Assembly: GCA_913055875.1 (NCBI GenBank)
Contig: CAJXJY010000012.1
Coordinates: 1-64,000, forward strand
Source of the DNA: an uncultured Altererythrobacter sp.
Lineage (GTDB): Bacteria; Pseudomonadota; Alphaproteobacteria; Sphingomonadales; Sphingomonadaceae
DNA: 64,000 nt
Direction: 5' to 3'
Below the pieces are notes generated by a model that had not been told where the DNA came from, did not search any database, and worked only from the letters and a program-made list of their open reading frames with translations. Positions 1 to 12,197 of the stretch are shown piece after piece (the stretch's first letter is position 1; every line of letters starts with the position of its first letter). A program made the position numbers and the translations under genes.

Positions 1-917
1 TCCTTCGCGGAAGGAGCATAGCGCTCCATGAAGCGCTCGCCTTCGGAATTGGTCAGGTACCCGCCCTCGCCGCGCGCGCCTTCGGTGATCAGCACGCCCG
101 CGCCGTAGATGCCGGTCGGGTGGAACTGGACGAATTCCATGTCCTGCAATGGGAGCCCCGCGCGCAGCACCATCCCGCCGCCGTCGCCGGTGCAGGTATG
201 CGCGCTGGTGCAGGTGAAATAGGTGCGGCCGTAGCCGCCGGTCGCGAGCACCACCGCCTTGGCGCGGAACCGGTGCACGGTGCCGTCGTCGAGGCACAGC
301 GCGACCACACCGCGGCAGACCTTGCCGTTGGGCCCGTCTTCCATGATCAGGTCGATGGCGAAATATTCGATGAAGAAATCGGCGTCGTATTTGAGGCTCT
401 GCTGGTAGAGCGCGTGCAGCATCGCGTGGCCGGTGCGGTCGGCGGCGGCGCAGGTGCGCTGGACCGGCGGGCCCTCGCCCATGTTCTGCATGTGCCCGCC
501 GAACGGGCGCTGGTAGATCGTGCCGTTCGGGTTGCGGCTGAACGGCACGCCGGCATGCTCGAGCTCGTAGACCGCCTGCGGCGCCTCGCGGACCATGTAT
601 TCGATCGCATCCTGGTCGCCGAGCCAGTCCGACCCCTTGACGGTGTCGTACATGTGCCAGGTCCAGTGATCGGGCGTGTTGTTGCCGAGGCTGGCGGCGA
701 TCCCGCCCTGCGCCGCGACGGTGTGCGAGCGGGTCGGGAAGACCTTGGTGATACAGGCAGTGCGCAGCCCCGCTTCGGCCGCACCCATCGTCGCGCGCAG
801 GCCCGAGCCGCCCGCGCCGACCACGACGACGTCGTAGGTATGGTCGACAATCTTGTATGCCGGAGCGGCGGAATCGCGCTGTGCGGCGCCGGTGTCGTTG
901 GCGTTCTGGCTGGCCAT
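1..917 (-). CDS. sdhA: Succinate dehydrogenase flavoprotein subunit (5' part only)
   Basis: Catalytic subunit of respiratory complex II, oxidising succinate to fumarate and passing electrons through covalently bound FAD to SdhB. About 305 N-terminal residues are present; the rest lies beyond the left edge. After a short Ala/Ser-rich leader comes the Rossmann FAD motif [13 protein letters not shown], then [10 protein letters not shown], which carries the histidine that binds FAD covalently, and later the [11 protein letters not shown] substrate-side segment. The ATG at 917 shares one base with the sdhD stop (TGATG), so the two are translationally coupled. The order sdhC-sdhD-sdhA on the minus strand is the usual operon order; sdhB is expected next, outside the window. 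Confidence 0.96.
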   Translation of the reverse strand, partial: MASQNANDTGAAQRDSAAPAYKIVDHTYDVVVVGAGGSGLRATMGAAEAGLRTACITKVFPTRSHTVAAQGGIAASLGNNTPDHWTWHMYDTVKGSDWLGDQDAIEYMVREAPQAVYELEHAGVPFSRNPNGTIYQRPFGGHMQNMGEGPPVQRTCAAADRTGHAMLHALYQQSLKYDADFFIEYFAIDLIMEDGPNGKVCRGVVALCLDDGTVHRFRAKAVVLATGGYGRTYFTCTSAHTCTGDGGGMVLRAGLPLQDMEFVQFHPTGIYGAGVLITEGARGEGGYLTNSEGERFMERYAPSAK

Positions 918-1303
918 CAGGCGGCTCCCCCGAGAGCGAGTTTCGCGACGCAGAACAGCCCGAACGCCGCCCCGCCGACGGTCGCGAGATTGAGCAGCGC
1001 GATGACCGCGAACTTGTTGCCGGCGGTGTGGACGTAATCCTCCGCCAGCACCTGCAGCCCGAGCCGCGCGTGCCAGAAGGTGCTGACGATCAGCAACGCC
1101 ATCGCCGTCGCCGGGAGCGGCTGCGACAGGTAGCCGCTGACCGTGGCGTAGGAGAGATCGCCGAGCAGCACGATGCTCGCCGCGAGCCACAGCACCAGCA
1201 CCAGATTGCCGATGGCGGTGAAGCGCTGCACCAGCCAGTGATGCACGCCCTCATGCGCCGGGCCGAGCCCGCGCACGCGTCCGATCGAGGTTCCGTTACC
1301 CAT
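917..1303 (-). CDS. sdhD: Succinate dehydrogenase membrane anchor subunit
   Basis: 128-residue inner-membrane anchor of complex II that helps bind haem b and quinone. Three hydrophobic segments are visible (about residues 30-50, 62-80 and 95-120). [15 protein letters not shown] near the N-terminus and [16 protein letters not shown] in the middle match the SdhD family; the histidine of the second (HxxxGxxxxxxDY) is the expected haem ligand. It lies 12 nt after sdhC and shares one base with the sdhA start. Length is normal for the family. Confidence 0.93.
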   Translation of the reverse strand: MGNGTSIGRVRGLGPAHEGVHHWLVQRFTAIGNLVLVLWLAASIVLLGDLSYATVSGYLSQPLPATAMALLIVSTFWHARLGLQVLAEDYVHTAGNKFAVIALLNLATVGGAAFGLFCVAKLALGGAA

Positions 1304-1315
1304 TGTGTGCGACCC

Positions 1316-1696
1316 TCAGCGAAGCAGCAGCAGGGCCCAGAACCCCGCGGTGAGAAGAATGCCGATCAGCGGCGACGCCACCGACCAGGCCTTGTTGGTG
1401 TCGAGCTCGTAGCCCGCACCGATATCGAGCACGAAGTGACGCAGGCCCGAGGTCATGTGGTTGAAGAACGCCCAGCTCAGCCCGACCAGCACGACGTAGC
1501 CGAGCGGCGAGGTCATCCAGTCGGCGAAGGTGGCATACGCCTCCGCTCCGCTCGCCAGCGCGCCGAGCCACCACAGCAGCACCGCGAGCCCGACCAGCGC
1601 CATCCCGTCGCCGGTGATACGGTGGAGGATGGAGACAGCCATGTGCGGCCCCCATTTCCAGATGCTGAGATGCGGTGAGAGCGGTCTGTCGGCCAT
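1316..1696 (-). CDS. sdhC: Succinate dehydrogenase cytochrome b556 subunit
   Basis: 126-residue first gene of the sdh operon, the other membrane anchor of complex II. It opens with RPLSPHLSIWKWGPHM and SILHRITGDG, the family signature (SPHLxIY...HRxTG), and has three membrane segments. FFNHMTSGLRHFVLDIG contains the conserved haem-binding histidine region. The upstream 270 nt contain a palindromic repeat and presumably the promoter, which I cannot place exactly. Confidence 0.94.
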   Translation of the reverse strand: MADRPLSPHLSIWKWGPHMAVSILHRITGDGMALVGLAVLLWWLGALASGAEAYATFADWMTSPLGYVVLVGLSWAFFNHMTSGLRHFVLDIGAGYELDTNKAWSVASPLIGILLTAGFWALLLLR

Positions 1697-1770
1697 GTCC
1701 AGTTTCCGGATGTTCGCGTGCGTGGCCTCCCCTTAGCGCACTGTGCAGGCGAGGCAAGGATGCGCAACCT

Positions 1771-1934
1771 CCTTCTCCCGGCGGGAGAAGGATAGCGAAG
1801 CTTGCGAGCAGCGCGAGCTAGCGCAGCTTGGATGAGGGGAATGCGTGAACCACTACCGACGCAGCCCCTCACCCAACTCCGGCCAGGCGACAAGTCGCCA
1901 GGCCTGCGTATCCCTCTCCCACCGGGAGAGGGTT
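1771..1934. repeat. Intergenic inverted-repeat element (purine/pyrimidine hairpin type)
   Basis: The stretch 1697-1967 has no gene. It holds a hairpin (CTTCTCCCGGCGGGAGAAG, 1772-1790), a middle part ending GCAGCTTGGATGAGGGG, and a second arm CCCCTCACCCAACTCC ending in another hairpin (CCCTCTCCCACCGGGAGAGGG). The same architecture, including the words GGATAGCG.AGCTTG and GGATGAGGG, recurs at 19440-19635. This is a dispersed non-coding palindromic repeat family. Confidence 0.8.
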
Positions 1935-1967
1935 TATTCCGGCGAGCCGGAGGTCTAGTCCGCCCCC

Positions 1968-2678
1968 ATGCCCACCATCCTCCTTACCGGAAGTTCACGC
2001 GGTATCGGCGCCGCGATCCGCGAACAGCTCGAAGCCCGGAACGTCCGCGTGATCGGCCACGGCACGCTCGACCACGACGAGCAGACCGTCGGCGCCAACC
2101 TCGCCGACCCGCAGGCGCCGCAGGGCCTGTGGGAAGAGGCGCTCGACCGCGCCGACGGCGAAGTGGACGTCCTGATCAACAATGCCGGCCTGTTCGAGGA
2201 AAACCGGCTCGACCGTTCGGACATCGAATGGCTCGACGCGTGGGAGGACACCTTGCGGATCAACCTCACCTCCGCCGCGCAGCTCAGCCGCTTCGCGGTG
2301 CGCCACTGGCAGGAGCGCGGGGTGCCCGGCAGGATCGTCCACATCGCAAGCCGCGCCGGGCACCGCGGCGACTCGCCCGGCCACTGGCACTACGCCGCGG
2401 CCAAGGGCGGGATGCTGGCGCTGCACAAGACCATCGCCCGCGCCTATGCCGCCGAGAACATCCTCAGCTTCGCCATCACCCCCGGTTTCACAGACACCGC
2501 GATGGCGGGCGACTATCTCGCCAGCCGCGGCGGTCCCAGCCTGCTCGCCGACATTCCGCTCGGCCGCGTCGCCGAACCCGAGGAAATCGCCCAGATCGCG
2601 GTGTTCTGCGCGCTCGACGCGCCCGACAGCATGACCGGCGCGACCATCGACGCCAACGGCGCGAGCTATGTCCGCTGA
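1968..2678 (+). CDS. SDR-family oxidoreductase
   Basis: 236-residue short-chain dehydrogenase/reductase using NAD(P)(H); the substrate cannot be told from sequence. The N-terminal cofactor motif is TGSSRGIG (residues 7-14), followed by the structural motif NNAG (about 71-74), a serine in HIASRAGH and the catalytic YxxxK in HYAAAKGG. The C-terminal GATIDANGASYVR end is typical of classical SDRs. The start ATG directly precedes PTILLTGSSRGIG. It overlaps the next gene by 11 nt, so the two are probably co-transcribed. Confidence 0.88.
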   Translation: MPTILLTGSSRGIGAAIREQLEARNVRVIGHGTLDHDEQTVGANLADPQAPQGLWEEALDRADGEVDVLINNAGLFEENRLDRSDIEWLDAWEDTLRINLTSAAQLSRFAVRHWQERGVPGRIVHIASRAGHRGDSPGHWHYAAAKGGMLALHKTIARAYAAENILSFAITPGFTDTAMAGDYLASRGGPSLLADIPLGRVAEPEEIAQIAVFCALDAPDSMTGATIDANGASYVR

Positions 2679-3273
2679 TCTCGGCTTCGCGTGCCGTTGC
2701 GGCACGGTGCGCGGGACCATCCGCAATGCCGGTCCTTCGCAGGGAGATCGGGTGGTGTGCCACTGCACGAATTGCCAGGAATTCGCCCGTTACTGCGAAG
2801 CCGAAGACCGTATTCTCGACCGCAACGCCGGGACCGACCTCTACCAGTCTCGCTGCGCGCACGTGGACATCCACATTGGCCGCGACCATCTCGCCTGCAT
2901 TCACCTGACAGAGAAGCCGACGCTGCGCTGGTTCGCCGCGTGCTGCCGCACGCCGATGTTCAACAGCTACGCGAACGGGAAGATACCCTACATCACCACG
3001 CTGGTCCCCAATTGCGACGGTGCGAGACGCGATCGTGTGCTGGGCGAACCCCTCGGGCACCTGTTTCTCGACGATGCGCCTTGTGCGGAGAGCGGCCTGC
3101 GCAGGATGTCGATAGGCCGGCTGATGCGGCGGTTCTTCGTCCGCATGGTGAAGGACCTGCTGTCGGGCGACCGGCGGCGCAATCCGCTGTTCGACCCCGA
3201 CACCTTGCTGCCGATCGCCGAGCCGCACAGGCTGAGCGCGGACGAGCGCCGGGCGCTGAAACACACAGGATAG
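2668..3273 (+). CDS. DUF6151/GFA-like cysteine-rich protein
   Basis: 201-residue protein with cysteine pairs typical of the GFA/CENP-V zinc fold: FACRCGTVRG at the N-terminus, VCHCTNCQEFAR about 20 residues later, and FAACCRTPMFNS in the middle. These would bind zinc. The C-terminal half lacks further cysteine motifs and is basic. The family is known mostly as a domain of unknown function in alphaproteobacteria. It overlaps the upstream SDR and ends 3 nt before prmA, so it is likely in the same operon. No enzymatic role can be assigned. Confidence 0.72.
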   Translation: MSADLGFACRCGTVRGTIRNAGPSQGDRVVCHCTNCQEFARYCEAEDRILDRNAGTDLYQSRCAHVDIHIGRDHLACIHLTEKPTLRWFAACCRTPMFNSYANGKIPYITTLVPNCDGARRDRVLGEPLGHLFLDDAPCAESGLRRMSIGRLMRRFFVRMVKDLLSGDRRRNPLFDPDTLLPIAEPHRLSADERRALKHTG

Positions 3274-3276
3274 GCC

Positions 3277-4185
3277 GTGCCCAGCTGGAAACTCTCCGCC
3301 GTTGCGCCCAAGGCAGTCGTCGAGGCTGCGCTCGATGCCCACGCCGCGCTCGACGAATGGGACGGCGAGATCGCGCTCTCGGGCCGCGAGATCGCCGCCG
3401 ACCGTCCGGACGAGTGGGTGTTCGAAGCATGGATGCCGCGCAAGCCGACCGCGAAGGATCGCTGGGCGATCCGCGCATTGTTCGACGACCGACCGCCGCG
3501 GCTCAAAAGCGAGCAATTGCCCCCGGCAGACTGGCTCACGCTCAGCCAGCAGGGCGCGCAACCGATCCGCGCCGGGCGCTTCCATGTCCACACCCCCGAT
3601 TACGCCGCGTCGGACGATCCCGCGGTCCGCTCCTTCGCCATCCCGGCGAGCCAGGCGTTCGGGACCGGTCATCACGAGACGACCGCGGGCTGCCTCGCCA
3701 TGCTCACCGCGATGAAGGCGCGCGGGGTAGTCGCGCGCGACCTTGCCGATATCGGCACCGGCACCGGCCTGCTCGCTTTCGCCGCGCTCGACCTGTGGCC
3801 GAGGGCGCGCGCGACCGCGAGCGATATCGACCCGGTGTGCGCGGGCGTGGTCGATCACAATGCTGCGCTCAACGGCATCGCTTCCGGCCACCGTCCCGGC
3901 GAACTGACGATGCTGGTCGCCGACGGAATGGACGATCCGCTGCTGCGGATGCGCGCGCCGTTCGATCTGCTGATCGCAAACATCCTCGCCAGGCCGCTGA
4001 TCGACATGGCACCCGATCTTGCCGGCGCGGTCGCCGATGGCGGGCACGTCCTTCTCGCAGGCCTGCTCGAGACGCAGGAGCGCGCGGTGCGGCGCGCCTG
4101 GCGCCGGGCCGGTTTCCGCCTCGCCGCGCGGCTGGTCGAGGGCGACTGGTCGATCCTGTGGCTCAGGAAACGCCGCACGCAATGA
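3277..4185 (+). CDS. prmA: Ribosomal protein L11 methyltransferase
   Basis: 302-residue SAM-dependent methyltransferase that trimethylates ribosomal protein L11. The family marker AFGTGHHETT is present, followed by SAM motif I DIGTGTGLLAFAA and the NILARPLIDMAP motif (N-I-L-A, motif IV). The start is GTG at 3277, three bases after the preceding stop, with AGGA just upstream; no nearer ATG fits. The stop overlaps the next gene's ATG (ATGA). Confidence 0.93.
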   Translation: MPSWKLSAVAPKAVVEAALDAHAALDEWDGEIALSGREIAADRPDEWVFEAWMPRKPTAKDRWAIRALFDDRPPRLKSEQLPPADWLTLSQQGAQPIRAGRFHVHTPDYAASDDPAVRSFAIPASQAFGTGHHETTAGCLAMLTAMKARGVVARDLADIGTGTGLLAFAALDLWPRARATASDIDPVCAGVVDHNAALNGIASGHRPGELTMLVADGMDDPLLRMRAPFDLLIANILARPLIDMAPDLAGAVADGGHVLLAGLLETQERAVRRAWRRAGFRLAARLVEGDWSILWLRKRRTQ

Positions 4186-4871
4186 TCTGGGCGAAGCGCC
4201 TCGTGCTGTGGCCGCTTGCGGTGCTGGCCGGCGTGGTCACCCTGCTCCTGCTCGCCGCGTGGATCGGCAGCTCGATACCGCGCAATTCGGACTGGACCGA
4301 GCCGGACGCCGGCATCGAGATCATGGTCGAGACCAACGGCGTGCACACCGGCATCGTCATGCCGCTGGTGACGGAGTACAAGGATTGGCGCGAGGACTTT
4401 CCCGCCACCGACCTGCCCGCCTCCACCCGGCCCTACACGCATATCTCCGCAAGTTGGGGCGAACGCGAAGTCTTCCTCAACACGCCGACCTGGTCCGATC
4501 TCTCGCTTCCGACGGCATTCGGCGCTGCCACCGGAGGCGAAGGGTTGCTGCATATCGCCCATTACGTCCGCCCTTCGCCGAGCGGCACGGTACGCGTGCT
4601 TCGCCTGCGCCCGAAGGAATACCTGCGGCTGGTCGGCGAGGTAGAGGCGCAGATTTTGCCGCGCCGCAGCCGGGCGATCTATCCCGGCTATGCAGAATAC
4701 GACATCTTCTACGATGCGCCGGGCCGCTATCATATCGGTAACAGCTGCAACCAGTGGACCGCCGACAGGCTGGCGAGCGCCGGCGTGAAGATCGGTCGCT
4801 GGACGCCCATAGCGGGCGGAGTGATGAAGTGGATTCCGAAACCGGATTCTCTCGACAATTCCAGCCGATAG
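4182..4871 (+). CDS. DUF2459 / TIGR02117-type membrane-anchored protein
   Basis: 229 residues. One N-terminal membrane helix (about 5-27) is followed by a periplasmic domain with IEIMVETNGVHTGIVMPL, GEREVFLNTPTW and YHIGNSCNQWTADRLASAG. The conserved His and Cys in these blocks are typical of DUF2459, a family with a papain/NlpC-like look but no proven activity. The start ATG at 4182 overlaps the prmA stop by four bases, indicating coupling. Function is unknown; an envelope role is inference only. Confidence 0.78.
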   Translation: MIWAKRLVLWPLAVLAGVVTLLLLAAWIGSSIPRNSDWTEPDAGIEIMVETNGVHTGIVMPLVTEYKDWREDFPATDLPASTRPYTHISASWGEREVFLNTPTWSDLSLPTAFGAATGGEGLLHIAHYVRPSPSGTVRVLRLRPKEYLRLVGEVEAQILPRRSRAIYPGYAEYDIFYDAPGRYHIGNSCNQWTADRLASAGVKIGRWTPIAGGVMKWIPKPDSLDNSSR

Positions 4872-4886
4872 CGCCACAAGAGCCGA

Positions 4887-5492
4887 ATGCGCGAGCATCC
4901 CGAACAGCCGATCTTCGGCCCCGAGAGCCCCAGGCTGGACCCGCCCAACCCGCCGCGCATTTCCGCATGGCGCTCGGTCGCCAAGGCGATCACCTGGCGC
5001 ACCGTCGGTACGATCGACACGCTGATCCTGTCCTACCTGCTGATCACCTATCTCGGCCCCATCTTCGGGCTCGAGACCAGCACCGGCGAGGCGGTCGAGG
5101 CGGCGAGCTATATCGCGATCACCGAAGTGGTGACCAAGATGGTGCTCTATTTTGGGCACGAGCGGTTCTGGGCGTGGCTGCAATGGGGCACCTCGGTGGT
5201 GAACGGCAAGCGCAAGGAAACCTACACCCGCACCACCACCAAGACCGCGACCTGGCGCACGCTCGCCTCGCTCGACACGATGGTGCTGGCATGGTTCTTC
5301 ACCGGCAATATCGCCACCGCGGTGTCGATCGGCGGGCTCGAAGTGATCACCAAGCTGATCCTGTACTTCTTCCACGAGCGGATCTGGTCGAACATCCCGT
5401 TCGGGATCGTCCACCGGCCGGCGGTACCCCCGGGCGAGCAGCCGAAACCGCAGGGCGCGCTGCCGAAAAAGCCGGGCGGCCTGCACGGCTAG
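4887..5492 (+). CDS. Tandem DUF2061 membrane protein
   Basis: 201 residues with two copies of the DUF2061 unit. The first copy (about 30-110) has KAITWRTVGTIDTLILSYL and EVVTKMVLYFGHERFW; the second (about 115-185) has KTATWRTLASLDTMVLAWF and EVITKLILYFFHERIWS. Each unit is a two-helix membrane hairpin. The protein is therefore a four-helix membrane protein made by internal duplication, with a Pro-rich C-terminal tail. Function unknown. It is the last gene of the plus-strand run and is convergent with the sigma-factor gene. Confidence 0.85.
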   Translation: MREHPEQPIFGPESPRLDPPNPPRISAWRSVAKAITWRTVGTIDTLILSYLLITYLGPIFGLETSTGEAVEAASYIAITEVVTKMVLYFGHERFWAWLQWGTSVVNGKRKETYTRTTTKTATWRTLASLDTMVLAWFFTGNIATAVSIGGLEVITKLILYFFHERIWSNIPFGIVHRPAVPPGEQPKPQGALPKKPGGLHG

Positions 5493-5515
5493 GGGAGCGA
5501 GCAGCACATCTTGAT

Positions 5516-5592
5516 CCGTTCGTCCCGAGCCTGTCGAAGGACTATTGGCGAAACAGCGGATACATGTGCTTCGACAAGCTCGGCACGAACGG
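5516..5592. repeat. REP-type inverted repeat between convergent genes
   Basis: CCGTTCGTCCCGAGCCTGTC (left arm) and its near complement ending GCTCGGCACGAACGG (right arm) flank a short spacer. The same element is at 16397-16466 and 41119-41189, with a half copy at 26271-26295. It lies exactly between two convergent stop codons and could form a strong bidirectional hairpin. Confidence 0.88.
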
Positions 5593-5613
5593 TTGTTGCT
5601 CCGGAACGAAGCT

Positions 5614-6822
5614 TCAATCGCCAAGCTCCGGCAGAGCCTCCAACCTGTCCTCCAGGTACAACCGCTCCGCGCCCGGCGGATCGAGCGAGAGGGCCGCGCG
5701 CAGGGAATCGCCGGCCGCTTCGCGCTGTCCCGCTTGCGCCAGCAGTTCCGCGCGAACCGCATGGTAGGGGCGAAACCGCGCCAGCCTCCGCCCTGGAATG
5801 TCGTCGAGCGCGGCGAGCCCGGCAGCCGGCGATTCCGCGCGAGCCAGCGCAGCCGCGCGGTTGATCGCCACCACCGGGTCGGGGCGCACAGCCAGCAGCG
5901 CATCGTAGAGCGCGACGATCGCCGGCCAGTCGACCGTGCCATCGAACAGGCGCCGCGCATGCGCCAGCTGGATCGCCGCCATCAGCCGCATGGCACCGCC
6001 GCCGCCCACCCGGTTGACCCGCTCGAGCAGGTCCTGCGCGCGCATGATCGCGGCGCAGTCCCACAAGGCCGTATCCTGCCGCGACAGCGGCACCATGGCG
6101 CCGCGCGCATCGACCCGCGCCTGCTCGCGCGAACGTGCCAGCGCGACCAGTGCCGCGAACGAGAGGATTTCCGGTTCTCCGGGCAGCAGTTCGGCGAGCA
6201 TTGCCGCCAGCCGGTCGATCTCTGCCGCGAGTTCGCCGTCGCGCTCGCCGGCCGCGTCCTGATAGGCCGCGGTATAGGCGAGCTCGAGAGTCAGCAGCAC
6301 CGCTTCGATCCGTTCCTGCCACAACCGGCGCGGCGGCAGTTCGAACGCGATGCGCGCCTCGCGGATCTTGGCCTTGGCGCGGGTGATGCGCTGGTACATC
6401 GCCGGTTCCGTCATCACGAACACGCGCGCGATTTCGGCGACCGGCAGGCCACACACCACCCGCAGCGCGAGCGCCGCGCGCGCCTCGGTCGCGAGCGCGG
6501 GGTGGCAGCAGATGAAGATCAGCCGCAACCGCTCGTCGGGGATCGGATCGGGCAGGTGGAGCACCTCGGCCATGTCTGGTTCTGCGCCCATGGTTTCGAG
6601 AAGCCGCGCCTCGGCGCGCCGCTTGCGCAGCATGTCGAACGCCTTGCGCCGCGCGGTGACATAGAGCCAGGCCTGCGGCCGGTCGGGTGCGGCACCGCTT
6701 TCGATCAGCGCCCGCGCCGCCTCGGCGAAGGCATCTTCGGCAAGGTCGAGATCGCGCAACTGCGCGGCCAGGGCGGCGACCACCCTGGGCCGTGCAGCCG
6801 CGATCGCCGACCCTGCGCTCAC
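5614..6822 (-). CDS. ECF42-type RNA polymerase sigma factor (DUF6596)
   Basis: 402 residues, much longer than a normal ECF sigma factor because of a C-terminal helical/TPR-like extension. Region 2 includes DRPQAWLYVTARRKAFDMLR; region 4 includes AALALRVVCGLPVAEIARVF and MYQRITRAKAKIREA. The rest (YTAAYQDAAGER and onward, GLAALDDIPG near the end) is the DUF6596/TPR part. I chose GTG at 6822 because it forms a GTGA overlap with the upstream YciI stop; a longer frame extends upstream but does not look like protein. ECF42 factors are characteristically encoded next to DGPF/YciI proteins and lack an anti-sigma factor, exactly as here. Confidence 0.9.
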   Translation of the reverse strand: MSAGSAIAAARPRVVAALAAQLRDLDLAEDAFAEAARALIESGAAPDRPQAWLYVTARRKAFDMLRKRRAEARLLETMGAEPDMAEVLHLPDPIPDERLRLIFICCHPALATEARAALALRVVCGLPVAEIARVFVMTEPAMYQRITRAKAKIREARIAFELPPRRLWQERIEAVLLTLELAYTAAYQDAAGERDGELAAEIDRLAAMLAELLPGEPEILSFAALVALARSREQARVDARGAMVPLSRQDTALWDCAAIMRAQDLLERVNRVGGGGAMRLMAAIQLAHARRLFDGTVDWPAIVALYDALLAVRPDPVVAINRAAALARAESPAAGLAALDDIPGRRLARFRPYHAVRAELLAQAGQREAAGDSLRAALSLDPPGAERLYLEDRLEALPELGD

Positions 6823-7175
6823 TCGTCCATCGGCCACACCGGGCGCACCTCGATCCCGCCGGTGCCGGGGACCGGGATCAGCTTGGCCCATTCGATCGCC
6901 TCGTCGAGCGAAGCCGCCTCGATCAGGTAATATCCGCCCAGCTCCTCGTGGCTCTCGGCGAACGGACCGTCATGGAGCGTGTGCGAACCATGGTCCCATC
7001 TGATCGTGGTCGCGGTCGCGGCGGGGTTGAGCCGGTTGCCCGAGAATTCGACGCCCTTCCCGGTCAGCGCCTGCGCGAAGGCCATATGCCCCGCGAGCGT
7101 TTCCTCCATCACCTTCGCGGCGTTTTCGCCTTCGTAGATGCTCTCGTCCTCGTTGATCAGCAGCAGGTATTGCAT
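6819..7175 (-). CDS. YciI/DGPF-domain protein
   Basis: 118 residues. The N-terminal MQYLLLINEDES strand and the motif HDGPFAESHEELGGYYLI identify the DGPF (YCII-related) family, a ferredoxin-like fold dimer. It is co-transcribed with the ECF42 sigma gene (4-nt overlap). In other bacteria DGPF proteins are targets or partners of ECF42 sigma factors; the ligand here is unknown. Confidence 0.9.
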   Translation of the reverse strand: MQYLLLINEDESIYEGENAAKVMEETLAGHMAFAQALTGKGVEFSGNRLNPAATATTIRWDHGSHTLHDGPFAESHEELGGYYLIEAASLDEAIEWAKLIPVPGTGGIEVRPVWPMDE

Positions 7176-7265
7176 CGCGTTTCTCCTTTCGGCCCGCGCC
7201 GGAATGAAGCGGGTCCGGCCTGAAGACGGACGCGGCGGCCCCGATTCGACCGGCGGGCAGAAAAA

Positions 7266-10555
<3,290 letters not shown>

Positions 10556-10558
10556 CTG

Positions 10559-11452
10559 TCAGCGCCCGCGCAGCACCTGCAGGATCGCGGCTTCGTGCTC
10601 TCGGTACAGCGCCGAGCCGGGGGTGATGATCTCGAAATGGCTCGCGCCGGGATTGGCCAGCACGGTCAGCTCAGCTCCGCCCGCGCGGATCGCGGCCTGT
10701 GCTTCGCCGGGCGCGGGCGGGAGCACCGCCTGCACGAACAGCACCTCGTGGAGCTGCGGCGGATGTGCAGCCGGCGCAATGGCGGAATAGCGCTGGGGCA
10801 CGTCGCCGGGTGCGCCGCCCATGAACGGATCGACCGACGAAAACCGGCACAAGGCATCGAACGCCGCGCGCTCGGCGCCGACATCGGCCGGCCCGTCGAA
10901 TATCACCGCGGCCCTCGCATGGAGCGGATCGCGCGCGCCGACGGGGCCGTCCTCGCCCTGCTGCGCCGCAAGCCACTGCGCCGGCAGCGCGCCCGCCGAA
11001 TGCCCGACCAGCGTCACCCGCTCGCGGTCGATGGGGTAGTCCGCCGCGAGTTCGGCGATGAGCGCGCTCGCCGCCTGCCAGTCTTCGAACGAGCCCGGCC
11101 ACCCGCCGCCATCGCCGACCTCGCGATAGTCGACATTGAGGCTGGCGATACCCTGCCGTTGCCAGCTGGCGACGAGCGGGGTCATGTAATGCTGCGTCGC
11201 GATGCCGGTCTTCCAGCACCCGCCGTGGAAGATCACCGCGAGCGGGAACGGGCCGTCTCCCGGCGGGAGGCGCAGTTCGGCGAAACCGCGCGGGTGATCG
11301 GCGTAGCGGAGGATTGCGTCGGGCTCGGACGGGGCGAGGTTCGCGTCGGTGCCGTAGTAGTTTGGAGCAGGCGTGGTCGCAGACCCGGTATCGCCGGAGG
11401 GCGAGCAACCCGCAGCCATCAGTAGCGCGATCTGGAATGCTGCATGCTTCAT
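10559..11452 (-). CDS. Alpha/beta hydrolase lipoprotein
   Basis: 297 residues with a lipoprotein signal ending LLMAAGC (Cys about 16), so probably anchored to a membrane. The hydrolase fold is shown by AVIFHGGCWKTG (HGG oxyanion motif), LVGHSAGALPAQWL (nucleophile Ser) and the late histidine in NPGASHFEIIT. It resembles the kynurenine-formamidase/BD-FAE type of esterases. Its ATG overlaps the stop of the DUF4240 gene by four bases, so it is the last gene of a recN-DUF4240-hydrolase run. Confidence 0.82.
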   Translation of the reverse strand: MKHAAFQIALLMAAGCSPSGDTGSATTPAPNYYGTDANLAPSEPDAILRYADHPRGFAELRLPPGDGPFPLAVIFHGGCWKTGIATQHYMTPLVASWQRQGIASLNVDYREVGDGGGWPGSFEDWQAASALIAELAADYPIDRERVTLVGHSAGALPAQWLAAQQGEDGPVGARDPLHARAAVIFDGPADVGAERAAFDALCRFSSVDPFMGGAPGDVPQRYSAIAPAAHPPQLHEVLFVQAVLPPAPGEAQAAIRAGGAELTVLANPGASHFEIITPGSALYREHEAAILQVLRGR

Positions 11453-12195
11453 GCTCCCTCGGCCTCAGGCGGCTCGAACAGGCTGCCACTCTTTGCCACG
11501 CGATCACAGCCAAGCGGCCGAGCGCCGAACCGTTCCCACAACATCGGATATCGGTCGCTGAAGTCGTCATCCTCTTCACCGAAAGGCTGCCCGTCCGGCT
11601 CTCGAGTATAGATCATATTGGGTGCCGTGGGCATTTCGTAGGGCTCCTCGCCGGTCTTGAGCGCCCAGGCGTCCCCAGCTGCATAGGCAAACAACTCGAA
11701 GTCGGGCAGGTCGTCGAACGTTGGCGGGATGAGTTCCGCCATTCGATCCGGATTCTCTCGGGCGGCCTCGAAGAAGGCATTGCCGCGCGAAACCATCCAG
11801 ACGCGAAAGTACTCGAAGCTGTCATCGCTGCAGCCCCCCATGATGACGTAGGCGGCTCCCCAGAGATCCCAGGAATAGGTCTCACTCAGCACCGCGTCGA
11901 ACTCCGACCCGAAGACCTCTATCAGCTCTGCCGGATATTTGGAGAGTATCGCCCTGAGCTGCGCGATCTGTTCCTCCTGAGCGGGATCGCCTTCCCGGCT
12001 CAACTCGACGATCTGCCAGAACCATTCGCGGCGAATCGCAGCATCCGCATCGTCGGGAAGCTCGGGATAGTCCGGAGACGCCGGCGTTTGCAGAACGCCC
12101 CTCTCGGAATCCGGAACTTCGGAATGGGACGGCCGCAGCCAGAAAGCTGCGGCGAGAATCGCCGCCCCGACCAGGACCAAGGCGAGATATTCCAC
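11449..12195 (-). CDS. DUF4240 protein with N-terminal membrane helix
   Basis: 248 residues. A single hydrophobic segment (about 4-20) is followed by an acidic linker and a DUF4240 domain with FWQIVELSREGDPAQEEQ, YSWDLWGAAYVIMGGCSDD and FEYFRVWMVSRG. The family is of unknown function and is mostly cytosolic elsewhere, so the membrane segment is notable. There is no ATG: GTG at 12195 is 7 nt after a strong GGAAGGAG, while the alternative GTG at 12201 overlaps the recN stop but sits too close to it. It is coupled to recN upstream and to the hydrolase downstream. Confidence 0.78.
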   Translation of the reverse strand: MEYLALVLVGAAILAAAFWLRPSHSEVPDSERGVLQTPASPDYPELPDDADAAIRREWFWQIVELSREGDPAQEEQIAQLRAILSKYPAELIEVFGSEFDAVLSETYSWDLWGAAYVIMGGCSDDSFEYFRVWMVSRGNAFFEAARENPDRMAELIPPTFDDLPDFELFAYAAGDAWALKTGEEPYEMPTAPNMIYTREPDGQPFGEEDDDFSDRYPMLWERFGARPLGCDRVAKSGSLFEPPEAEGA

Positions 12196-12197
12196 GT

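Noticed and set aside
2488-4182. Long open frame antisense to the DUF6151 and prmA genes
   Set aside because: No domain-like sequence; it is rich in Arg/Gly/Pro as expected of high-GC shadow frames, and both real genes beneath have clear motifs.
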